Origin: Aquificaceae bacterium
Lineage (GTDB): Bacteria > Aquificota > Aquificia > Aquificales > Aquificaceae
Assembly: GCA_015492115.1 (NCBI GenBank)
Contig: WGFS01000037.1
Span: 1 to 6,233 of the forward strand
Length of the DNA: 6,233 nucleotides
Reading direction: 5' to 3'
The notes under the pieces are model-generated. The model had not been told where the DNA came from, did not search any database, and was given only the letters and a program-made list of their open reading frames with translations. The translations under genes were made by a program, and so were the position numbers. Of this stretch, positions 1 through 4,144 are shown one piece after another. The first letter of the stretch is position 1; every line of letters begins with the position of its first letter.

Positions 1-851
1 CTGAGGAGGAAGAAGAATATCAGGAGAACGAGGGTGAAGGTTCCAAGGAAGCCCAGCTCCTCACCTATCACCGAGAATATGAAGTCTGTGTGAGCCTCCG
101 GCAGAAACATGAGCTGGGACTGGGTTCCCTTGAGAATACCCTTCCCGGTTATACCTCCCGAGCCTATCGCTATGACGGACTGTATGAGCTGATAACCGCT
201 ACCCAGATAGTCGCTGTAAGGGTCTATAACCGCCAGTATTCTCTTCTTCTGATAGTCTTTGAGTACATTCCAGACGAAGGGTGAAAGCAGGAGGAAGGAA
301 AAACCCGTAAGGACGAAGTATCTCAACCTGACCCCCCTCATGAACAGCATCACCATCAGGGGGATGAAGTAGGTTCCTGTTGTCCCGAGGTCTGGCTGTT
401 TGAAGGTAACCAGAGCGGGTATTGAGTAAGCAAAGAAGAGGAGAAGCACCTTACGGTCTTTGAGACGCTTAATGTAAGGGAGAACGTAGGCTGTGAGGAG
501 TATAAGGGATAGCTTCATGAACTCAGAGGGCTGTATGTTTATAAAGCCTAAGCTGAGCCACCTCTTAGCCCCGTATACCTCCCTTCCCATAACGAGCACA
601 AGCACCAAGAGGAAGAGGTTGAAGAGATAAATGTAGAGTGACAGGTCAAGGACGTTCCTGAACTTCTCCCGGGAGAGGATTACTATGATCAGCCAACTGA
701 GAACCACGTAGAATATGTGCTTTTTAAAGAGGACGGGCATACCTTCGCTGTAAGAGGCACTGTAAACACCCACGATCCCGAAGACCTGAATTCCGAGTAG
801 CAGTAGGAGAAGTATCCAGTCTAAGCCCCTAAACTCCCCCAGAGATCGCAT
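1..851 (-). CDS. rodA: RodA, SEDS-family peptidoglycan glycosyltransferase (3' end cut by window edge)
   Basis: Integral membrane protein that polymerises lipid II into glycan strands during cell elongation, working with a class B penicillin-binding protein. The 283 residues visible, of about 370 usual for the family, translate cleanly from the minus strand. They hold a short cytoplasmic N-terminus (MRSLGEFRGLDW) followed by many hydrophobic segments. Family motifs are in order: GAKRWLSLG (about 94-102), QPSEFMK (107-113), KQPDLGT (151-157), a Gly-rich GSGGITGKG...GTQSQL stretch (230-247) and FLPEAHTDFIF (249-259). D256 in HTDFIF matches the Asp known to be essential in RodA/FtsW. The GTQ...PEAHTD wording and the gene's ending beyond the window favour RodA; FtsW is the alternative. 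The ATG lies inside the upstream sulfur-carrier gene (23-base overlap), with only a weak AGGG before it, so translational coupling is likely. The C-terminus is outside the window. Confidence 0.93.
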   Translation of the reverse strand, partial: MRSLGEFRGLDWILLLLLLGIQVFGIVGVYSASYSEGMPVLFKKHIFYVVLSWLIIVILSREKFRNVLDLSLYIYLFNLFLLVLVLVMGREVYGAKRWLSLGFINIQPSEFMKLSLILLTAYVLPYIKRLKDRKVLLLFFAYSIPALVTFKQPDLGTTGTYFIPLMVMLFMRGVRLRYFVLTGFSFLLLSPFVWNVLKDYQKKRILAVIDPYSDYLGSGYQLIQSVIAIGSGGITGKGILKGTQSQLMFLPEAHTDFIFSVIGEELGFLGTFTLVLLIFFFLL

Positions 852-1029
852 TTATAACCCTTATATTATCACCCTCCTCTACGTAATCTTCCTCCGATAT
901 GACCTCCCCGTTCTTAACAACGAGAGAGGAGAGGGGCGACAGCCCCAGCTTCTCCAAAAGTTCTTTAGCCTTGAGTCTCTTCTCAGGTATCTCTATCTCC
1001 TTACCTCTGTAAATGACCTTTATGGGCAT
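829..1029 (-). CDS. Small ubiquitin-like sulfur carrier (ThiS/MoaD/TtuB family)
   Basis: A 66-residue beta-grasp protein. It has an N-terminal strand (MPIKVIYRGKEIEIP), a helix with a KAKELLEKLGL pattern, the strand-turn SSLVVKNGEVI, the acidic EEGDNIRVINA segment typical of ThiS-like carriers, and a near-terminal Gly-Gly. In this family the last Gly is adenylated by an E1-like enzyme and becomes a thiocarboxylate that donates sulfur for thiamine, molybdopterin or thiolated tRNA. The ending ...NAISGG resembles TtuB, the carrier for tRNA 2-thiolation in Thermus, but sequence alone does not choose between the three roles. It is odd that one Val follows Gly-Gly before the TAG stop, since a free C-terminal Gly is normally needed. 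The gene starts inside the upstream SCP2 gene (10-base overlap) without a good ribosome binding site and ends inside rodA, so it is the middle of a coupled three-gene unit. No E1 partner gene is in the window. Confidence 0.85.
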   Translation of the reverse strand: MPIKVIYRGKEIEIPEKRLKAKELLEKLGLSPLSSLVVKNGEVISEEDYVEEGDNIRVINAISGGV

Positions 1030-1505
1030 CTGCTGGTATCCGATTCTACCTCATCTATGGCGTCCAAGAAAGCCTCAAAGGGTCCCATGTTCCTCATGGC
1101 TACGAACTTGGGTCCCTTAAACTTGAGTCTTCCAAACATCATAGCCCTCATGGGTCCATACTCCTTCCTTCCCATCTCAAGCCACCTCTTTGTATCTGCA
1201 TACATCAGGAAGTCGTCGTCCGTTCTCTCGTCCTTCTTTGGACCTCCGTAAACGCATATAGCCTTTCCGTTCTCATTCTTTATGGTGAGCTGAACCATCT
1301 TGTCCTTTCCACAGTCCCTTCTGTAGAGGAAGAGCTTCCTCTCTGGGACGTCGTTCCATGCACCGTTCTGTCCCAGCTCGTTCACGAGCGTCGGGGTGTT
1401 GTTCCATACCTCGCAGAAGGCTTTTGCCCATTCACCGTCCATAAAAACAGGCTGAGCTAAGGTCATACCTCCTGCCAGGAGAACTCCTGTGAGAACCTTC
1501 TTCAT
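1020..1505 (-). CDS. Exported SCP2 sterol-binding-domain protein
   Basis: A 161-residue protein of unknown specific role. Residues 1-18 (MKKVLTGVLLAGGMTLAQ) form a short Sec-type signal peptide with a likely cut after TLA, so the protein is probably periplasmic. The rest, especially residues 68-150, resembles the SCP2 lipid-binding fold. It has the strand pair VQLTIKNENGKAICVYGG, an acidic DDDFLMYADTKRWLEM segment matching the usual 'D..I.AD...W' pattern, then PMRAMMFGRLKFKGPKF and a final MRNMGPFEAFLDAI helix. SCP2 domains bind lipids or other hydrophobic ligands in a cavity; here the ligand is unknown. Cysteines at 31, 65, 84 and 160 could form two disulfides in the periplasm. The start is supported by a strong GGGAGGTGG ribosome binding site (1510-1518). 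The gene heads an overlapping unit with the sulfur carrier and rodA, hinting at an envelope-linked job, but that is inference. The SCP2 family call is fairly firm and the function is not. Confidence 0.78.
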   Translation of the reverse strand: MKKVLTGVLLAGGMTLAQPVFMDGEWAKAFCEVWNNTPTLVNELGQNGAWNDVPERKLFLYRRDCGKDKMVQLTIKNENGKAICVYGGPKKDERTDDDFLMYADTKRWLEMGRKEYGPMRAMMFGRLKFKGPKFVAMRNMGPFEAFLDAIDEVESDTSRCP

Positions 1506-1507
1506 CT

Positions 1508-1537
1508 TTCCACCTCCCTATCGTTCCTTAGGTGGAA
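1508..1537 (-). promoter_or_regulatory. Leader hairpin masking the SD of the SCP2 gene
   Basis: On the minus strand the leader reads TTCCACCT, then a 14-base loop, then AGGTGGAA, a perfect 8-bp inverted repeat (arms at 1530-1537 and 1508-1515). The 3' arm includes most of the GGGAGGTGG ribosome binding site, which ends 4 bases before the ATG. The 5' arm (CCACCT) resembles the anti-SD end of 16S rRNA. If it folds, the hairpin would hide the ribosome binding site from ribosomes, as in RNA thermometers or protein-controlled leaders. The repeat is seen directly; its regulatory role is inference. The predicted start near 1535 would remove two bases of the stem but leave CCACCT/AGGTGG. Confidence 0.5.
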
Positions 1538-1541
1538 TACT

Positions 1542-1570
1542 ATTAAATCTCTTACCTGCGAGCTTCAGAA
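1542..1570 (-). promoter_or_regulatory. Candidate sigma-70-type promoter for the SCP2 operon
   Basis: On the minus strand TTCTGA (1565-1570, 3 of 6 to consensus -35) is followed 17 bases later by TTTAAT (1542-1547, 5 of 6 to consensus -10). A very AT-rich block (about 1576-1608) lies directly upstream, where an UP element would sit. Transcription would begin near 1535, giving a leader of about 30 bases containing the strong SD. The -35 match is weak, and read-through from carB1 is an alternative. Confidence 0.35.
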
Positions 1571-1575
1571 TAAGA

Positions 1576-1595
1576 CTTTTTAATGTTTTAAAAAG
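1576..1595. repeat. AT-rich inverted repeat between carB1 and the SCP2 gene
   Basis: CTTTTTAA (1576-1583) and TTAAAAAG (1588-1595) form a perfect 8-bp inverted repeat with a 4-base loop, 21 bases past the carB1 stop codon. It has almost no G:C pairs and no clean following U-run, so it is a poor intrinsic terminator, especially at high temperature. It may instead be part of an UP element for the SCP2 promoter or a protein-binding site. Confidence 0.45.
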
Positions 1596-1616
1596 GTTTA
1601 AAAATATGCTAATAAC

Positions 1617-3287
1617 CTAATCTTCGTCCAGAATTACCTCTCCGTCCACCGAGTAGTAGGGAACTTCGTAGGAAGAGTAGTAGTAAGGCGTGTATGCGAC
1701 GAACTCACCCGCGCAGGTGTCCACACCCTTAAAGGAAGGTCTTATAGAATAACTCTCTCTGAGCTTCCTTACCTCTCCCTCTTCAGCGCCCCTTATCAGG
1801 GCTATTTCTCTGTCCGAGTATCCGAGCTCCTTTGCCTCCCTGAGGAGCTCCTCCCCAAGTTCCTCCTCCCTGAGTTTTTCCTCAAAGGAAACGATCTCCT
1901 CTATGTTGTATAGAAACCAGGGGTCAATTCTGGTGTAGTCGTGTATCTCTTCCAGGGGGTAGCCCCTCCTGAAAGCCTCAGCTATGTACCAGAGTCTGTC
2001 TTCATTGGGGGTTCTGAGGTTCCTCACAAGGTCCTGATCCGAGACATCCATCCTCGGGAAAGCGAGTCCGTACCTGTCAAGCTCAAGGCTCCTTATAGCC
2101 TTCAGTAGGGACTCCTTGAAGGTTCTCCCTATCGCCATCACCTCCCCAACGGACTTCATCATGGTTGTCAGGGTTGGGTCAACCTCGGGGAACTTCTTGA
2201 AGTCAAAGCGAGGTATCTTGACGACCACGTAATCTATGGAGGGTTCAAAGGATGCTGGTGTAAACCTCGTTATGTCGTTCTTGAGCTCGTCAAGGGTGTA
2301 TCCTATCGCCAGTTTCGCTGCAACCTTTGCTATGGGAAATCCCGTCGCCTTGGAGGCGAGGGCTGAGGACCTTGAGACCCTCGGGTTCATCTCTATAACG
2401 TAGAAATCACCGTTCTCAGGGCTGACCGCAAACTGGATGTTTGACCCTCCTGTATCAACCCCTATCTCCCTTATGACCGCTATTGAAGCGTCTCTGAGTA
2501 TCTGATACTCCTTGTCGGTCAGTGTCTGGGCTGGGGCGACCGTTATTGAATCCCCCGTGTGAACGCCCATGGGGTCAAAGTTCTCTATGGAGCACACTAT
2601 TATCACGTTGTCCGCCTTGTCCCTTATGACCTCAAACTCAAACTCCTTCCAGCCTATAAGAGACTTATCCAAGAGAACCTGATGTATGGGTGAGGTCTTC
2701 AGGGCTATCTCCAGCTTCTGTCTGAACTCCTCTATGTTGTAGGCTATAGAGCCTCCCGTCCCTCCGAGGGTGAAGGCGGGTCTCAGGATAACGGGGAAAC
2801 CTATCCTCTCTATCGCCCTCATCCCCTCCTCTTCGGAGGATACAACCGCACTCTCGGGCACCTTGAGTCCGATACCGCTCATAGCTTCCCTGAAGAGGTC
2901 CCTGTCCTCTCCCTTCTTTATAGCCTCGTAGCTTGCCCCTATCATCTCCACTCCGTATCTGTAAAGCACCTTCTCCTCGTAAAGCCTGACCGAAAGGTTG
3001 AGAGCGGTCTGTCCTCCGAGGGTAGGGAGGAGGGCATCGGGTCTCTCCCTCTTTATTATCTCTTCAAGGATCTCAACCGTGAGGGGTTCAACGTAGGTTC
3101 TGTCAGCTATTTCAGGGTCGGTCATTATGGTCGCAGGGTTTGAGTTCACAAGTACAACCTCGTAACCTTCCTGCTTGAGAGCTTTGCAGGCCTGTGTTCC
3201 CGAATAATCAAACTCCGCAGCCTGACCTATAACTATGGGACCTGAACCGATTATCAGGATCTTCTTTAGGTCTTCTCTTTTGGGCAT
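1617..3287 (-). CDS. carB1: Carbamoyl-phosphate synthase large chain, N-terminal half (split CarB)
   Basis: A 556-residue stand-alone version of the first half of CarB, which is usually a single chain of about 1070 residues. This half makes carboxyphosphate from bicarbonate and ATP and receives ammonia from glutamine hydrolysed by CarA, at the entry to pyrimidine and arginine synthesis. Residues 1-400 form the ATP-grasp unit: GSGPIVIGQAAEFDYSGTQA (14-33), VNSNPATIMTDPEIADRTYV (47-66), LPTLGGQTALNL (87-98), AFTLGGTGGS (171-180) and ENFDPMGVHTGDS (235-247). Residues R129, R169, H243, Q285, E299, N301 and R303 fall at the same numbers as in the E. coli enzyme. Residues about 400-540 are the oligomerisation domain, ending in VDTCAGEFVAYTPYYYSSYE, exactly where the fused enzyme would continue into its second half. 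A 16-residue unique tail (VPYYSVDGEVILDED at its end) follows. Neither carB2 nor carA is in the window. No SD precedes the ATG; a TATAAT lies 10 bases upstream. Confidence 0.96.
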   Translation of the reverse strand: MPKREDLKKILIIGSGPIVIGQAAEFDYSGTQACKALKQEGYEVVLVNSNPATIMTDPEIADRTYVEPLTVEILEEIIKRERPDALLPTLGGQTALNLSVRLYEEKVLYRYGVEMIGASYEAIKKGEDRDLFREAMSGIGLKVPESAVVSSEEEGMRAIERIGFPVILRPAFTLGGTGGSIAYNIEEFRQKLEIALKTSPIHQVLLDKSLIGWKEFEFEVIRDKADNVIIVCSIENFDPMGVHTGDSITVAPAQTLTDKEYQILRDASIAVIREIGVDTGGSNIQFAVSPENGDFYVIEMNPRVSRSSALASKATGFPIAKVAAKLAIGYTLDELKNDITRFTPASFEPSIDYVVVKIPRFDFKKFPEVDPTLTTMMKSVGEVMAIGRTFKESLLKAIRSLELDRYGLAFPRMDVSDQDLVRNLRTPNEDRLWYIAEAFRRGYPLEEIHDYTRIDPWFLYNIEEIVSFEEKLREEELGEELLREAKELGYSDREIALIRGAEEGEVRKLRESYSIRPSFKGVDTCAGEFVAYTPYYYSSYEVPYYSVDGEVILDED

Positions 3288-3293
3288 TAAAAA

Positions 3294-3302
3294 TGATATT
3301 AT
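3294..3302 (+). promoter_or_regulatory. Candidate extended -10 promoter for the lipoprotein pair
   Basis: TGATATTAT fits the extended -10 form TGnTATAAT with one mismatch in the hexamer (TATTAT, 3297-3302). No convincing -35 is seen, which extended -10 promoters tolerate. Start would be near 3309, leaving a leader of about 29 bases that contains the SD AGGAGGG (3324-3330), 7 bases before the ATG at 3338. It overlaps the carB1 -10 on the other strand. An alternative -10, TAGAAT (3312-3317), has no -35. Confidence 0.45.
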
Positions 3303-3303
3303 A
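3298..3303 (-). promoter_or_regulatory. -10 element of carB1 (leaderless start likely)
   Basis: The minus strand shows a perfect TATAAT, ending 10 bases before the carB1 ATG (3287). Standard spacing places the transcription start near 3291, leaving about 4 untranslated bases, too short for an SD, and none is present. No good -35 was found around 3320-3327. The hexamer overlaps the -10 of the divergent lipoprotein gene by five bases, because TATTATA is close to symmetric. Confidence 0.5.
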
Positions 3304-3337
3304 GTAAACGATAGAATGCAGATAGGAGGGAACGGAT

Positions 3338-3565
3338 ATGAAAAACATTAAGACACTGCTCCCGGTTCTCGGAATAGCGTCTCTCGCACTCCTTGGTTCA
3401 TCATGCGCGAGCAAGTCTGAGGTAGATGCGCTGAAGCAGGAGATAGAGGCTCTCAAGAAGGATACAGAGCAGGTCAAGAAGGAAACGGAAGACCTGAAGA
3501 AGGAAACGGAAGAGGTCAAGGCTATGGCTGAGGAGATAAACAGAAAACTGGAAGAGGGGCAGTAA
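3338..3565 (+). CDS. Lpp-like small coiled-coil lipoprotein
   Basis: A 75-residue protein. Residues 1-22 are a lipoprotein signal peptide ending LLGSS before Cys23. The lipobox is non-classical, since a Leu at -3 is usual and here it is Gly. The mature 53 residues are almost wholly a charged helical coiled coil with hydrophobic positions every 3-4 residues (V29, L32, I36, L39, V46, L53, V60), including three heptads KKDTEQV, KKETEDL, KKETEEV (40-60). Size and layout resemble E. coli Lpp (mature 58 residues), which ties outer membrane to peptidoglycan, but the chain ends KLEEGQ without the C-terminal Lys that Lpp uses for covalent attachment. Ala at +2 suggests outer-membrane sorting by the enterobacterial rule, untested in this group. 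The SD AGGAGGG (3324-3330) sets the start. It is followed 15 bases later by the LysM lipoprotein gene, whose N-terminus is similar, so the two are very likely one operon. The lipoprotein call is good; the structural role is inferred. Confidence 0.8.
   Translation: MKNIKTLLPVLGIASLALLGSSCASKSEVDALKQEIEALKKDTEQVKKETEDLKKETEEVKAMAEEINRKLEEGQ
3455..3517 (+). repeat. Three in-frame 21-bp tandem repeats (coiled-coil heptads)
   Basis: Three consecutive 21-base units begin AAGAAGGA and encode KKDTEQV, KKETEDL and KKETEEV. Units 2 and 3 match at 18 of 21 bases, including the first 17, so the last duplication looks recent. They extend the coiled coil of the small lipoprotein by whole heptads. Confidence 0.85.
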
Positions 3566-3580
3566 GCAGGAGGAGAGAGA

Positions 3581-4141
3581 ATGAGAAGAGAGTTGATAGC
3601 GCTTCTTCCCTTGGTTGGTCTTTCCGCGGTATTTGTAGTTAACCAGTCCTGTGCGACCAAATCCGCTCTGGAAGAAGCTGAGAAAGGACTTGAGCAACCC
3701 AAGGAGAACATAGCTCAGGCAAAGGAAAACCTCAAGAGCGCAAGGGCAAACATAAACGAGGCGAGAAGCCTGCTGGATAGAGCCAAGGAGATGCTTGCTA
3801 AGAGGGAAAAGCCCCAGGAAGAGGTAACTCCCGTAGTTACGCAGGAGGCACCCGAGGAGAAAGCCCCCACCGTAGAGTACGGAACCTGGAAGGTGGGTTG
3901 GTGCGATACTCTCTGGGATATTTCCAGCAAGGTTTACGGAAATTCCCTTTACTGGCCCTCCATATACAACCTCAACAGGGATAAGATAGGTTCCGATCCC
4001 TGGATACTCGTTCAGGGAAGGGTGCTCAAGTACAAGAAGGAACTTACCGAAGAGGAGAAGAACGAAGCTGTCAAAGAAGCTATAGAGTGGGACCTCAAGT
4101 ACAAGGACAGACCGAGGTCTCCCAAGTGCCCGCCCAGGTGA
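3581..4141 (+). CDS. Coiled-coil lipoprotein with C-terminal LysM domain
   Basis: A 186-residue protein. Residues 1-23 are a hydrophobic signal ending VVNQS before Cys24; the lipobox is atypical, but the whole N-terminus parallels the upstream lipoprotein. The spacing from LLP to Cys is the same (14) and both continue C-A-[ST]-K-S. Residues 28-75 are an Ala/Glu/Lys-rich coiled coil, 76-98 a Pro/Glu linker, and 100-152 a LysM-type domain (VGWCDTLWDISSKVYGNSLY, then WPSIYNLNRDKI, VQGRVLKYKK). LysM binds the N-acetylglucosamine parts of peptidoglycan, so the protein probably clamps the wall non-covalently from a lipid anchor. Cys108 replaces the Gly usual in the 'V..GDTLW' motif, and Cys183 in the tail could pair with it. 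The basic tail (RPRSPKCPPR) is unexplained. SD AGGAGGAG (3568-3575) precedes the ATG by 5 bases. Its TGA abuts the guaA stop. LysM is clear; lipidation is probable. Confidence 0.82.
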   Translation: MRRELIALLPLVGLSAVFVVNQSCATKSALEEAEKGLEQPKENIAQAKENLKSARANINEARSLLDRAKEMLAKREKPQEEVTPVVTQEAPEEKAPTVEYGTWKVGWCDTLWDISSKVYGNSLYWPSIYNLNRDKIGSDPWILVQGRVLKYKKELTEEEKNEAVKEAIEWDLKYKDRPRSPKCPPR

Positions 4142-4144
4142 TCA
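4139..4144. other. Abutting convergent stop codons in a TGATCA palindrome
   Basis: TGATCA gives the TGA stop of the LysM gene on the plus strand (4139-4141) and the TGA stop of guaA on the minus strand (4144-4142). There is no intergenic base, so any terminator for either gene must lie inside the other gene's coding sequence and the transcripts should overlap at their 3' ends. Confidence 0.95.

Noticed and set aside
90..284. 64-codon plus-strand frame at the left edge
   Set aside because: It is antisense to continuous RodA coding sequence with family motifs; no independent support.
829..851. Programmed frameshift fusing the sulfur carrier to RodA at the five-G run
   Set aside because: A one-base slip would join the frames, but rodA has its own in-frame ATG with a normal N-terminus, and such a fusion would destroy the Gly-Gly end; ordinary overlap explains it.
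1576..1595. Intrinsic terminator after carB1
   Set aside because: The stem is nearly all A:T, would be unstable at high temperature, and is followed by TCTTATTCTG and not a T-run.
1506..1616. Riboswitch or small RNA in the largest intergenic gap
   Set aside because: Apart from the short SD hairpin and the AT-rich repeat, no conserved riboswitch core or multi-stem fold could be recognised in 111 bases.
1617..3287. carB as a pseudogene truncated at mid-length
   Set aside because: Active-site residues are all present and the end falls at the domain junction with a clean stop, matching the natural split form in Aquifex.
3208..3711. 167-codon minus-strand frame across the carB1 start and both lipoprotein starts
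   Set aside because: Its Ser/Phe-rich translation is the mirror of Lys/Glu-rich coiled-coil codons, and it spans two well-supported genes; a frame shadow.
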